The notes: generated by a model from the sequence alone, not told the origin. A stretch of DNA of 64,000 bases from Bradyrhizobium sp. sBnM-33 (GCF_032917945.1 NZ_CP136624.1:372001-436000), one strand, 5' to 3'; shown: positions 33,197-41,469, counted from the stretch's first letter. Translations and numbers: made by a program.

Positions 33197-33526
33197 TCAG
33201 CATGATGAGAGCCCCTGCAATACGGTTTTCCAACGCGGCCGCCATCGCGTGCTGATTTCTGCACGCGGCAGGATTTCTTCATCGCCGTCAAGCTGGCGCA
33301 GAGCGGCGAGGATATCGGCTAGGCGGATGGTGTGACCCATGCCCGGAATCTCGCGCAGGCTCGGGCAGGATTCGACCGCGAACATGTCGGATGCCCACGA
33401 CGATAAGATCACCCGCTTCTCGGCGTCGGAAAGCTGCTCGTCGTTCAATACTTCATTTGGGGAGCCGTAATGTGCGGCGGGATGAAATAACGCAAATTCA
33501 GTGGTGCTCAGATCGGCCTTGCTCAT
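33197..33526 (-). CDS. Small conserved hypothetical protein in the heat-shock cluster
   Basis: A 109-residue cytosolic protein between an hsp20 gene and the HtrA-like gene. The core LNDEQLSDAEKRVILSSWASDMFAVESCPSLREIPG and IRLADILAALRQLDGDEE looks like a compact helical protein; the last 20 residues are Arg/Trp-rich. I do not recognise a named family. Its ATG follows AAGGAGACC, and its position between two stress genes suggests heat induction. A role as a stress accessory factor is inference. Confidence 0.75.
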   Translation of the reverse strand: MSKADLSTTEFALFHPAAHYGSPNEVLNDEQLSDAEKRVILSSWASDMFAVESCPSLREIPGMGHTIRLADILAALRQLDGDEEILPRAEISTRWRPRWKTVLQGLSSC

Positions 33527-33602
33527 CGACAGGGTCTCCTTGCTCTCCTTTCGATCGAGACGTTGGTGGTGGCGACGGCGCGCTGCGCCGCCGCCAATTT
33601 CG

Positions 33603-34103
33603 TCACTGATTGACGATGGGAATACGCTTGACGGCCGATTGCGCCTGTTCGGATTTCGGTAGCGTGATGGTCAGGACGCCGTCGTGGAATTTGGCTTCGG
33701 CCTTGTCTTCCTCGACGCCATCGAGCGGGATTTGCCGCTCGAACGCACCGTAGTAGCGCTCCGAGAAATATTTTCCGCCATTATCGGTCCGTTCAGATTT
33801 CTTCTCGCCGCGCAGCGTCAGAACGCCATTGGCGATCTCGACCTGAACGTCTTTTTCCGTCAGCCCAGGCAGCTCAGCCGACACCTTCAGCTCCTTGTCG
33901 GTCTCGTTGAGCTCGATGCGCGGCCATCCGAAGCGACCTTCCATCAGCGGACTGCCAAAGCGGGCAGGCATCCCGAAGCCGCGGAAGGCCTCGTCGAACA
34001 GCCGGTTCATTTCCCGGTGCAGGGTGAAGAAGGGATCGAAGCTGTCGCGCGTTGGCGCAAGCTCCTGGTTTCTCGACCAGGGGATCAGATCACGAAAAGC
34101 CAT
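33603..34103 (-). CDS. Small heat-shock protein, Hsp20/alpha-crystallin family
   Basis: A 166-residue ATP-independent chaperone. The N-terminal arm (MAFRDLIPWSRNQE, then DPFFTLHREMNRLFDEAF) precedes an alpha-crystallin domain at about residues 55-155 (ELNETDKELKVSAELPGLTEKDVQVEI, GVLTLRGEKKSE, and the closing GVLTITLPKSE). The C-terminal extension carries the I-x-I-type motif (RIPIVN). An AAGGAGGAC site precedes the ATG. It is 91 bases downstream of a second, distinct hsp20 gene. Confidence 0.95.
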   Translation of the reverse strand: MAFRDLIPWSRNQELAPTRDSFDPFFTLHREMNRLFDEAFRGFGMPARFGSPLMEGRFGWPRIELNETDKELKVSAELPGLTEKDVQVEIANGVLTLRGEKKSERTDNGGKYFSERYYGAFERQIPLDGVEEDKAEAKFHDGVLTITLPKSEQAQSAVKRIPIVNQ

Positions 34104-34194
34104 AATGTCCTCCTTACAGAGATTGTTGATGTTGCTTGCATTGGCTCGCGCGCGGCCGGTTATCCGCGTGCCGAGCCGGTACTGCCGAAGCGGC

Positions 34195-34647
34195 TTAAGC
34201 CGCCTTCTGCTCGATCTGGTGGGAAGCGCCGGCGTTGCCGATCGGGATGCGCCGCGGCTTCATCGCGTCAGGCACTTCGCGAACGAGATCGACGATCAAG
34301 AGGCCATCCTTGAACGAGGCCTGCTTGACCTGCACATAGTCGGCGAGATTGAACACCCGCCGGAACGGCCGCGCCGCGATGCCGTGATAAAGGTATTCGC
34401 GTTGCTCGGCGTCGGGCTTCTTGCCCTCGATGATCAGTGTGTCGCGTTCTGCGGTTACGGCAATATCGTCCATGCCGAAACCGGCAACTGCGAGCGAAAT
34501 CCGGTAGGCGTCCTCGCCGCAGCGTTCGACATTATAGGGCGGGTAATTGTCGTCGGCCGAATGCCGCAAGCTGCTATCGAGCAGGTCGGCCAGATGATCG
34601 AAGCCGATCGTGGAACGCCACAGGGGCGAGAAGTCAAAGGTCCTCAT
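34195..34647 (-). CDS. Small heat-shock protein, IbpA-like (class A)
   Basis: A 150-residue Hsp20 of the IbpA/HspA class. The N-terminal MRTFDFSPLWRSTIGFDHLA and PPYNVERCGEDAYRISLAVAGF are characteristic; the crystallin domain ends GLLIVDLVREVP and the C-terminal tail has RRIPIG. The ATG follows AGGAGG at normal spacing; a TTG two codons upstream would be only 2 bases from that site and is rejected. The 5' leader is a ROSE-type thermometer, so translation should be repressed at normal temperature. It is first in the heat-shock cluster. Confidence 0.95.
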   Translation of the reverse strand: MRTFDFSPLWRSTIGFDHLADLLDSSLRHSADDNYPPYNVERCGEDAYRISLAVAGFGMDDIAVTAERDTLIIEGKKPDAEQREYLYHGIAARPFRRVFNLADYVQVKQASFKDGLLIVDLVREVPDAMKPRRIPIGNAGASHQIEQKAA

Positions 34648-34755
34648 AACCAAGTCCTCCTAAGAGCAAGATGGATACGAAGGAGCGTCGGACACCATCC
34701 GGCGCCCACTCAACTCGCCGGACCCAGGCTGGCATCCGGCACCGCTGTCGGCGGC
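34648..34755 (-). promoter_or_regulatory. ROSE-type RNA thermometer in the hsp20 5' leader
   Basis: The leader of the first hsp20 gene ends with CTCCTTCGTATCCAT, CTTGCTCTTAGGAGGA and then the start. The TTGCT segment directly before AGGAGGA is the ROSE signature in which U(U/C)GCU pairs imperfectly with the Shine-Dalgarno. Upstream stems (GGCGCCGGATGGTGTCCG) fit the multi-hairpin ROSE fold. ROSE elements were described in Bradyrhizobium small heat-shock operons. The exact 5' end is estimated. Confidence 0.85.
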
Positions 34756-34761
34756 AAAAAT

Positions 34762-34791
34762 CGAATTAGAAATCGATCGAAAAGTTTCAAG
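34762..34791 (-). promoter_or_regulatory. Putative sigma-32 (RpoH) promoter of the heat-shock cluster
   Basis: CTTGAAA (34785-34791) is a perfect sigma-32 -35 element. After a 15-base spacer comes CTAATT (34764-34769), a weaker match to the -10 element. It lies just upstream of the predicted ROSE leader, which fits heat control at both transcription and translation. Confidence 0.5.
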
Positions 34792-34839
34792 ACCGGCGGG
34801 CCAAATTTTCGGTGCACCGTCACGCCGGTGGTCGGATAC

Positions 34840-35133
34840 TTAATCGGGCGTTAAGCCGCCCGACCCCGGTCCCGCCGATGCCGAAGGCGCGGTTCGCACA
34901 ACCGGATGAAGCCGGGCGCGCGCAACAATTTGCCCAATATTGCGCCCCGAGTGCTGGGCCTGCATCTCATCCGGCCTTTGGCCGACGGCGAGCAGCATGA
35001 ACAAGGCTCGGTAGCCATGATAGCGGGCCGCCGGCCGGCTGCGTTCCCTGCCGCTCATGATCGGCCTGCCGCTCTCGTCCGTTACCCGCCATTCCCAACT
35101 GCGGCGGCGCTTGGTTACGATCACGTCCTTCAT
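34840..35133 (-). CDS. Small conserved hypothetical protein
   Basis: A 97-residue basic protein. The N-terminal half (KDVIVTKRRRSWEWRVTDESGRPIMSGRE, then RPAARYHGYRALFMLLAVG) resembles small Bradyrhizobium proteins with a W-x-W-x-V core repeated as a short beta hairpin and a Gly-Arg-Glu turn. The remaining 40 residues are low-complexity and may not be conserved. A frame start 45 bases upstream is possible. It lies upstream of the ROSE-controlled cluster. The function is unknown. Confidence 0.6.
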   Translation of the reverse strand: MKDVIVTKRRRSWEWRVTDESGRPIMSGRERSRPAARYHGYRALFMLLAVGQRPDEMQAQHSGRNIGQIVARARLHPVVRTAPSASAGPGSGGLTPD

Positions 35134-35213
35134 GTCAGGCCACCATTGGGTCACGCCGGTTATTCCCGGCCCTGGCAAGACCAGCCGACAAGCGGCGCGC
35201 CGCCGTGGACATG

Positions 35214-35444
35214 TCAGGCTGCCGACGAGATCGGTGGCCCCGGTCTATGCGGATGCCGCCCCGGCGCCTGGAAGGTGAGCGGAAATGTAGAGGCAGCGAG
35301 TCGTTCCAGAGCCGACTGTTCTTCGGAGAGCCGTTTTTCGATGTACTGTTGTTCAAGCTCTGTCAGCCTGGTTTTAAGAAGCCGGCGATAACGGTCGATG
35401 TTGTTGCGGTGTGTACGCAAGCGGGCCAGTTTTTCGTCGATCAT
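35214..35444 (-). CDS. Small coiled-coil hypothetical protein
   Basis: A 76-residue protein that is nearly all helix: MIDEKLARLRTHRNNIDRYR, then RLLKTRLTELEQQYIEKRL with heptad-spaced Leu/Ile, suggesting a coiled coil. The tail (STFPLTFQAPGRHPH) is disordered. The ATG follows AAGGAACG; the longer frame upstream lacks a ribosome site. It resembles short Bradyrhizobium proteins seen near stress genes. The function is unknown. Confidence 0.7.
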   Translation of the reverse strand: MIDEKLARLRTHRNNIDRYRRLLKTRLTELEQQYIEKRLSEEQSALERLAASTFPLTFQAPGRHPHRPGPPISSAA

Positions 35445-35606
35445 CTTCGTCGTTCCTTGACGGTCGCTTTCGTTCCTCTGCGTGAGTAAGAGCGGTGAAG
35501 CCGCTTTGCGCAAAAAATATTCAGCAACGAGCCGCTGTCAAGCGCCTCGCATCCGCCGTCTCGCAGACTCAGCTAAAACTAGGACCTTTTCGGTTCTGAT
35601 TGGAAT

Positions 35607-36104
35607 CTAGCGGGCGAATTCCGCGAACTGCTGCACCACCATCCGGTACACGTCGCGTCGGAACGGCACTACGAGGTCCGCGACACGGTCGAGCCGTTCC
35701 CAGCGCCAGGAATCGAATTCGGCCGGCTGGCCGTTGCGCTGTGTCAGCGGATCGATCTCGTCGTCGCGGCCGGTGAACCGCAATGCGAACCATTTCTGCC
35801 GCTGGCCGCGGAATTTCGCCAAGCGATGGTCGACTGGCCCATCATACGGCGGAAATTCGTAATTTATCCAATCGGTCTCGCCGAGGTATTCGGCGCTGAC
35901 CGCCCCGGTCTCTTCCCAGAGTTCGCGCATGACGGCATCGCGCGGGTTCTCATTGGCGTCAATGCCGCCCTGCGGCATTTGCCATTCCAGACCCGGCAAG
36001 ATGATTTCCGGCCCGTCGTCACGAAAGCGGCGGCCGATCAGCACCTGACCGGAGGTGTTGAACAGCGCGATTCCCACGTTGGGGCGATAGGGTTTGTCGG
36101 ACAT
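35607..36104 (-). CDS. rppH: RNA pyrophosphohydrolase (Nudix), copy 1
   Basis: A 165-residue Nudix hydrolase that removes pyrophosphate from mRNA 5' ends to trigger decay. The Nudix box GGIDANENPRDAVMRELWEETGA is intact. The N-terminal YRPNVGIALFNTSGQVLIGRR, WQMPQGG and C-terminal FDSWRWERLDRVADLVVPFRRDVY are RppH-specific. A second RppH-like gene lies directly upstream, separated by a dispersed repeat. Which of the two is the main RppH cannot be told from sequence; this copy keeps the full box. Confidence 0.93.
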   Translation of the reverse strand: MSDKPYRPNVGIALFNTSGQVLIGRRFRDDGPEIILPGLEWQMPQGGIDANENPRDAVMRELWEETGAVSAEYLGETDWINYEFPPYDGPVDHRLAKFRGQRQKWFALRFTGRDDEIDPLTQRNGQPAEFDSWRWERLDRVADLVVPFRRDVYRMVVQQFAEFAR

Positions 36105-36111
36105 TGCAGCC

Positions 36112-36229
36112 GTCACTCCGGGCGCGCGCTGGCGCGAACTATGGTGCGTAATTGCGCACCTGAGAATCTCGAGATTCTCCGATGTGCACTTGCACATCGT
36201 AGTTCATGCTTCGTATGCCCCGGAACGAC
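36112..36229. repeat. Dispersed palindromic repeat between the two rppH genes
   Basis: The left end GTCACTCCGGGCGCGC and right end CCCCGGAACGAC are roughly complementary. The interior has a perfect GAGAATCTCGAGATTCTC palindrome and a GATGTGCACTTGCACATC palindrome. It is related to the element at 48238, which also has an AATCTCGAGATT core. Confidence 0.7.
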
Positions 36230-36256
36230 GGAGCACTGCTTGGAAGATGCGTCATG

Positions 36257-36763
36257 CTAACCGCCCGCAAGGCTGGCGAATTCCTTGACCACGCGTTCAT
36301 AAACCGGCCGCTTGAACGGAACGATCAGGTTCGGGAGATTCTTCATCGGCTCCCAGCGCCAGCTCACGAATTCGGCCTTGTGCCCTCCGCCGCCGGGACT
36401 GGCGACGTTGATCTCGTTGTCCTTGCCGGTGAAGCGCACCGCGTACCATTTCTGCCGCTGCCCGCGATAACGGCCCTTCCAGGCGCGGCCTGCCACCGTG
36501 CGTGGAATGTCGTAGATCAGCCAATCCGGGACTTCGCCGAGCTTCTCCACCGAGCGAACGCTGGTTTCCTCGTAAAGCTCGCGCTTGGCGGCCTCCCAGG
36601 TGTCCTCGCCGGGATCGACCCCGCCCTGGGGCATCTGCCAGACGTGGGTTTCATCGACATGCTCGATGCCGCCGGCGCGCCGGCCAATGAAGACCAGCCC
36701 GGCCGCATTGATCAGCATCATGCCGACGCAGGTCCGGTAAGGCAGGTCCTCGTAGCGCGCCAT
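36257..36763 (-). CDS. RNA pyrophosphohydrolase-like Nudix hydrolase, copy 2
   Basis: A 168-residue paralogue of the downstream Rpp[20 protein letters not shown] and RELYEETSV form the Nudix box; the Gly that usually ends the box is Ser here. [28 protein letters not shown] is RppH-like. The pair probably arose by tandem duplication followed by divergence; substrate preferences may differ (mRNA caps versus dinucleoside polyphosphates such as Ap4A). It is third in a run downstream of the ctpA terminator. Confidence 0.92.
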   Translation of the reverse strand: MARYEDLPYRTCVGMMLINAAGLVFIGRRAGGIEHVDETHVWQMPQGGVDPGEDTWEAAKRELYEETSVRSVEKLGEVPDWLIYDIPRTVAGRAWKGRYRGQRQKWYAVRFTGKDNEINVASPGGGGHKAEFVSWRWEPMKNLPNLIVPFKRPVYERVVKEFASLAGG

Positions 36764-36859
36764 CCCGTCAGGACTCCTTTGCCTGCAGCAAGTCCACCCG
36801 CAAACCGGCCGCGGCGGCGCAGTCCGAGGGAGTCCGGATTGCTGCCATCAGTTTGATCT

Positions 36860-38059
36860 CTAGCCTGATTTTGATTTCAGCATCGCCGTTGTCAATGGCA
36901 CAAGCATGATGCCGCGGGCCTCAAGAGTCTTGATCCAGGCGGCAATCCGCTCGATCGAAACCGGTAGCGCCGAGGCGACGCCCACGGCCAGTCCGCGCTC
37001 CTTGGCGAGGGTCTCCAGTTTCACTAGCGTCCGGTCGATTTCGGCCGAGGTCGGCACCGCATCGATGGTGAAATCGGCCTTGGCGAAGGGCATCGATTGG
37101 GCTGCCGTCAGGGACGGCGCCGCGCTCCGCGGCGAGGAGCCGTCGTCGAGATAGCCGAGGCCGCGCTTGGCTGCCTCTCGGATGATCGGCTGCATCACCG
37201 TGTCGGTCGCCGTGAAACGCGCCCCCATGAAATTCGCGATCCCGGCATAGCCCTGGAACCGGCTGAGGTGCCAATACAGCCGGTCGATGTTCTGCTCTGG
37301 CGTCAGCGTCGTGAGCAGGGTCTGCGGGCCGGGATCATTATCGGGAAAATCGAATGGCTCCATCGGAACCTGCAGCAGGATCTCGTGGCGCTGCGCGCGG
37401 GCCCGCTCGGCCAACTTGGCGGGATCCGCCCCATAAGGCGTAAAAGCCAGAGTCACGGCCGGCGGCAGTTTCATGATGGCATCGGTCGTCTTGGCAGCGC
37501 CGACGCCGAGGCCACCGATGACGATGGCGACCACCGGCATCTTCGCGGCCTTGGTGCGGTCGGCATCGGCTGCGTAGACAGTGAAGGGTTTCAGACCATC
37601 GGCAACCGCCGGGATCATGCCGTAGCGCGACTTTTCCAGGAGCCGCTGATCGATGCCGGCCATCGCGGTTGCCGGCGCGGAGTCTGAGCCGGACTTGTCG
37701 GCGGCATCGCTGCCGATCACGACGTCCTGGCGCTTGCCGCTGGAGCCATCGATGATGGTCACGGTCTTACTATCGCCGGCCGGAGCCTGCTGGGATGGAC
37801 TTTTTGCGGCTTGTTCGGTGTGGCCGGAAGCTGCCGGCTGCTTGTCGTCCCCCGCCGGCTTGCGCAATGCGACGCGCGCGACGGGCTCGCCACCCAGCGG
37901 ATTGTCGGTAAACAGAGCGATCGTCAGGAAGGCGACCAGGAACAGGCCGAGCAGCATGGCCAGTGCCTGCACCGCGGTGAACGGCAGCCGAAACCGCCGC
38001 TTCTGGCGCTCCGTCTTCTGTCCAAGCGGCGTGCTCAGTTCGTCGGCCGTTTCCGTCAT
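36860..38059 (-). CDS. Divergent polysaccharide deacetylase family protein (YibQ-like)
   Basis: A 399-residue membrane-anchored protein. One N-terminal helix (AVQALAMLLGLFLVAFLTIALF) is followed by a Lys/Ala/Ser-rich linker (about residues 65-140). A deacetylase-fold domain then shows VAIVIGGLGVGAAKT, ILLQVPMEPFDFPDNDPGP, YLDDGSSPRSAAP and IDAVPTSAEIDRTL, matching the divergent polysaccharide deacetylase family (DUF610). The periplasmic domain is expected to act on a glycan. It lies next to EnvC/CtpA-type genes, as in many proteobacteria, which suggests cell-wall work. GGGGAGGT precedes the ATG. Confidence 0.9.
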   Translation of the reverse strand: MTETADELSTPLGQKTERQKRRFRLPFTAVQALAMLLGLFLVAFLTIALFTDNPLGGEPVARVALRKPAGDDKQPAASGHTEQAAKSPSQQAPAGDSKTVTIIDGSSGKRQDVVIGSDAADKSGSDSAPATAMAGIDQRLLEKSRYGMIPAVADGLKPFTVYAADADRTKAAKMPVVAIVIGGLGVGAAKTTDAIMKLPPAVTLAFTPYGADPAKLAERARAQRHEILLQVPMEPFDFPDNDPGPQTLLTTLTPEQNIDRLYWHLSRFQGYAGIANFMGARFTATDTVMQPIIREAAKRGLGYLDDGSSPRSAAPSLTAAQSMPFAKADFTIDAVPTSAEIDRTLVKLETLAKERGLAVGVASALPVSIERIAAWIKTLEARGIMLVPLTTAMLKSKSG

Positions 38060-38165
38060 AGACCTCCCCGAATCACCCTCGCCGACGATACCACGAGGAG
38101 TCGGATCGGGCGCTGCGCCGCGCGCAAAAGCCGCCTGGCCGGGGCAGCGGAGGGGCAGGAACCGC

Positions 38166-38193
38166 AACAAAAAGGCGGCCCGGAGGCCGCCTC
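38166..38193 (-). terminator. Rho-independent terminator after ctpA
   Basis: On the minus strand, AGGCGGCC-TCCG-GGCCGCCT is followed by TTTTGTT. It lies just past the ctpA stop and ends the long obgE-to-ctpA run before the YibQ-like gene. Confidence 0.8.
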
Positions 38194-38218
38194 TTCACTG
38201 AGATTTACGGGGCTATGA

Positions 38219-39571
38219 TCAGTTCGCCGCCTTGGCTGGCTTGTCGACTGCCGCCTTGTCGCCGGTTGCCGGTGCGCTTGCCGTCGACTTGATGCCGTGC
38301 AGCAGGTCGGCCGCGGTCTTCAGCGCCTTGTCGTCCTTGGCGTCCGGCGGCACGTAGGATTGCGAGCCGGTCTTCTCGTCGCCATCGTTCTTCAGATGGC
38401 CGCGCAGCGAGGCCTCGCCCTTGGTGTCGGTACGCGACTTCAATTCGTCCGGCACGTCCTGCAGCACCTCGATATCGGGCACGATGCCCTTGGCCTGGAT
38501 CGACTTGCCCGACGGCGTGTAATAGCGCGCGGTGGTGAGGCGCAGCGCGCCGTTGCCGCTGCCGAGCGGGATGATGGTCTGCACCGAGCCCTTGCCGAAC
38601 GAGCGCGTGCCGACAAGCGTCGCGCGCTTGTGGTCCTGCAGCGCGCCGGCGACGATTTCGGAAGCCGAAGCCGAGCCGCCGTTGACCAGCACGATGATCG
38701 GCTTGCCCTTGGTCAGGTCGCCCGAATGGGCGGCGCGGCGCTGCGTCTCCTCGGCATTGCGGCCGCGGGTCGAAACGATCTCACCGCGCTCCAGGAAGGT
38801 GTCGGAAACGGTGACCGCTTCCTCCAGCAAGCCGCCGGGATTATTGCGCAGATCGATGATGTAGCCCTTCAGCTTATCGCCGATCTGGTTCGAGAGGTTG
38901 CCGATCTCGCGCTTCAGGCCCTCGGTGGTCTGCTCGTTGAAGGTGGTAACGCGGATATAGGCGATGTCGTCCTGTTCGACGCGCGCGCGGACGGAGCGGA
39001 CCCGGATGTTGTCGCGCACCAGCGTCACTTCGATCGGATTGTCCTGACCCTTGCGGATGATCTTGAGACGGATCTTGGTGTTGACCGGTCCGCGCATCTT
39101 CTCGACGGCCTGGTTCAGGGTGAGACCCTGCACGGCTTCGTCGTCGAGATTGGTGATGATATCGTTGGCCATGATGCCGGCCTTCGACGCCGGCGTATCA
39201 TCGATCGGCGAGACGACCTTGATCAGCCCGTCTTCCATCGTGACCTCGATGCCGAGCCCGCCGAACTCACCGCGGGTCTGTACCTGCATGTCACGGAAGC
39301 TTTTGGCGTCCATGTAGCTGGAATGCGGATCGAGGCCGGTCAGCATACCCGAGATCGCCGATTCGACCAGCTTGGAGTCATCGGGTTTCTCGACATAGTC
39401 GCTGCGCACGCGCTCGAACACGTCGCCGAACAGATTGAGCTGGCGGTAGGTGTCAGACGTCGCAGCACGCGCACTCGATCCCATCAGCACGGAACGAGGC
39501 TGCGTGACGAAGAGCGTCAAAGCCGCACCGGTGGCGGCGCTGAGAAGAATTACAGAAGTCTTGCGCATCAT
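38219..39571 (-). CDS. ctpA: Carboxyl-terminal processing protease (S41 family)
   Basis: A 450-residue periplasmic protease. The signal peptide lies within residues 1-38 (ending SSARAA), followed by a PDZ domain (GIEVTMEDGLIKVVSPIDDTPASKAG) and the S41 catalytic core. The catalytic Ser is in NGGSASASEIVAGAL and Lys in RSFGKGSVQT, giving the Ser-Lys dyad. A Lys-rich tail follows. Its start overlaps the EnvC-like gene by 4 bases, so both are translated together; CtpA homologues control peptidoglycan hydrolases by proteolysis. Confidence 0.95.
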   Translation of the reverse strand: MMRKTSVILLSAATGAALTLFVTQPRSVLMGSSARAATSDTYRQLNLFGDVFERVRSDYVEKPDDSKLVESAISGMLTGLDPHSSYMDAKSFRDMQVQTRGEFGGLGIEVTMEDGLIKVVSPIDDTPASKAGIMANDIITNLDDEAVQGLTLNQAVEKMRGPVNTKIRLKIIRKGQDNPIEVTLVRDNIRVRSVRARVEQDDIAYIRVTTFNEQTTEGLKREIGNLSNQIGDKLKGYIIDLRNNPGGLLEEAVTVSDTFLERGEIVSTRGRNAEETQRRAAHSGDLTKGKPIIVLVNGGSASASEIVAGALQDHKRATLVGTRSFGKGSVQTIIPLGSGNGALRLTTARYYTPSGKSIQAKGIVPDIEVLQDVPDELKSRTDTKGEASLRGHLKNDGDEKTGSQSYVPPDAKDDKALKTAADLLHGIKSTASAPATGDKAAVDKPAKAAN

Positions 39572-40947
39572 CCGCGAACCTTTTCGCCTTCATTTGCGGC
39601 CCACCATGGGCCTGAGTCGATCGGAGTGCCGTCCTTGCGGAACTCGACATAGAGCACCGGCTGGCTCGCGGTCGTCGCGAGAATGGATGCGACTTGGGAC
39701 GTCGTTCCCATGGTCGCGACCGGCTCTCCCGTAAGTACAAACTGGCCGATGTTTACCGAAATGCGCTCCATCCCGGCGATCAGGACATGATACCCGCCCC
39801 CGGCATTGAGGATCAAGAGTTGTCCGTAGCTGCGGAAGGGTCCGGCGTAAACAACCCAGCCGTCACACGGTGTTGTGACCTGAGCCCCGGCGCGGGTCGC
39901 CAAAGAAATGCCTTTTTCCACGCCACCCGCGCCGTCGGAACCGCCAAAATCGCGAATCTTGCGGCCATTGACCGGAAAGGCGAACAACCCCTTGGCGGAG
40001 GCAAAGGCGATCGCCGGGCTCAGCCGGGCGGGATCTTTCAATGCTCCCAGATTGGGCTTGCCGCCCGGGGCAGCCGGGGCGCCCTGCAGGCTGGCGGTTG
40101 CGGCCGCCTTGGCGGCGCTCTTCAAATCCTGCTCCATTTTCGCGATCAGGCCTTGCAAACTGTCGACCTGCCTCGACAGATTGATAGCGCGTGCGCCTTC
40201 GGCCTCCATGTCCTTTTCGATCGCGCTCTGCTTGCGCTGTCGTTCTTCCACCAGCGCGGCCAGCCTGACAGAATCGTCCTTCAACCTGTCGCGGTCCCGG
40301 GCCAGCACGTCGCGCTCGGTGGCGATGGTCTTGCGCAAGTTCACCAGCTCGCCGAGATCGGTGGCGAGTTTCTCCGCGCGTCCGCGCAGTTCGGGGACTA
40401 CCGATCCCAGCAGCATGGCAGTGCGCAGCGATTGCAGCGCGTCCTCGGGCCTGACCAGCAGCGCGGGCGGGGTGCGCCGTCCGGCACGCTGCAAGGCGGC
40501 CAGCACCTCGACGATTTCGGAGCGGCGTGAATCGAGCGAAGCGCGGATTTGCTGCTCGCGGCTGTCGAGCGGGCGTAGTCGCCCCTCGGTCTCGCCGATG
40601 CGTGTCTCGACGTTGCGAACCTGGGTGGCGATGTCGATCAGTTGCTGGTTGAGCTTGGAGCGGTCCTGTCCGATCGCCGCAATATCGGCCTTCAGCTTTT
40701 GTTGCAGCTCGGCCGTCTTGCGCTGCTGCTCGCGCGTGGCCTCCAGCTCCTGCTCGCGCTGCTTGATGGCATCGGGGGAAACGGCGGTCGCTTGCTGCGC
40801 GGTCGCCGCGGATTGCGCAATCGCCGGCGAAGGCAACATCACGGCGAAGCTTGCGGACAGCAGGATCAGGGGAAACGAGACGGCTGACGTCGGCGCGCCG
40901 CGATGGGCGGTGCGAGGGTATGAATGAATGTCCCGCGTTGAATGCAT
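39568..40947 (-). CDS. Murein hydrolase activator EnvC family protein
   Basis: A 459-residue exported protein. A signal peptide ending PAIAQS is followed by a long coiled coil (about residues 50-270, e.g. EATREQQRKTAELQQKLKAD) and a C-terminal LytM/M23 domain (about 340-450). The LytM domain lacks the usual HxGxD zinc motif: the position reads KGISLATRAG, and only GGYHVLIAG keeps one His. It is therefore probably a non-catalytic activator like E. coli EnvC, acting on an amidase. It overlaps ctpA by 4 bases. Confidence 0.9.
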   Translation of the reverse strand: MHSTRDIHSYPRTAHRGAPTSAVSFPLILLSASFAVMLPSPAIAQSAATAQQATAVSPDAIKQREQELEATREQQRKTAELQQKLKADIAAIGQDRSKLNQQLIDIATQVRNVETRIGETEGRLRPLDSREQQIRASLDSRRSEIVEVLAALQRAGRRTPPALLVRPEDALQSLRTAMLLGSVVPELRGRAEKLATDLGELVNLRKTIATERDVLARDRDRLKDDSVRLAALVEERQRKQSAIEKDMEAEGARAINLSRQVDSLQGLIAKMEQDLKSAAKAAATASLQGAPAAPGGKPNLGALKDPARLSPAIAFASAKGLFAFPVNGRKIRDFGGSDGAGGVEKGISLATRAGAQVTTPCDGWVVYAGPFRSYGQLLILNAGGGYHVLIAGMERISVNIGQFVLTGEPVATMGTTSQVASILATTASQPVLYVEFRKDGTPIDSGPWWAANEGEKVRG

Positions 40948-40986
40948 CCGGCTATTCAGTGTTCTCTGTATTCACGTCACCGTGCC

Positions 40987-41469
40987 TTACGCGCGGTGGT
41001 AGGGGTGGCCGGCCAGAATGGTGGCGGCCCGGTAAATCTGTTCAAGAAGCATGACGCGAACCATTTGATGCGGCCAGGTCGCCGAGCCGAACGCAATGCG
41101 CAATTTAGCCTTGCGCTGCAAATCGGGCGAAAGTCCGTCCGCGCCGCCGATGACGAAAATTGTGTTGGCAACCCCTTCATCCCGCCAAGCGCCGAGCTGC
41201 CGGGCGAAGGTCGCGCTGTCGATGCTCTTGCCGTGCTCGTCCAGCGCCACCAGTACGGACTTCTCAGGTATCGTCGCCAAAATCGCGGCGGCCTCCTCCG
41301 ATATCCGGGTCGCAGTGTCGCGTGCGCGGCTTTCGGGAATTTCATGGATCGAAAGCCCGCGAAAGCCGAGCTTGCGGCCGATGTCCTCGAAGCGCTCGCG
41401 ATAGCGCTCGGCCAATTCCTGCTCCGGGCCTTGCTTCAGCCGGCCAATTGAAACCACGACGAGGCGCAT
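40987..41469 (-). CDS. rlmH: 23S rRNA (pseudouridine1915-N3)-methyltransferase
   Basis: A 160-residue SPOUT-class enzyme that methylates pseudouridine 1915 of 23S rRNA. The N-terminal MRLVVVSIGRLKQGPEQELAERY, the SAM-binding knot FVIGGADGLSPDLQRKA and the C-terminal HQMVRVMLLEQIYRA are characteristic. The length is standard. It sits in the conserved nadD-rsfS-rlmH order. Confidence 0.95.
   Translation of the reverse strand: MRLVVVSIGRLKQGPEQELAERYRERFEDIGRKLGFRGLSIHEIPESRARDTATRISEEAAAILATIPEKSVLVALDEHGKSIDSATFARQLGAWRDEGVANTIFVIGGADGLSPDLQRKAKLRIAFGSATWPHQMVRVMLLEQIYRAATILAGHPYHRA

Noticed and set aside
34104..34194. Second ROSE element before the downstream hsp20 gene
   Set aside because: The spacer is short and the bases before AGGAGGAC read AATCTCTGTA, without the TTGCT anti-Shine-Dalgarno segment.
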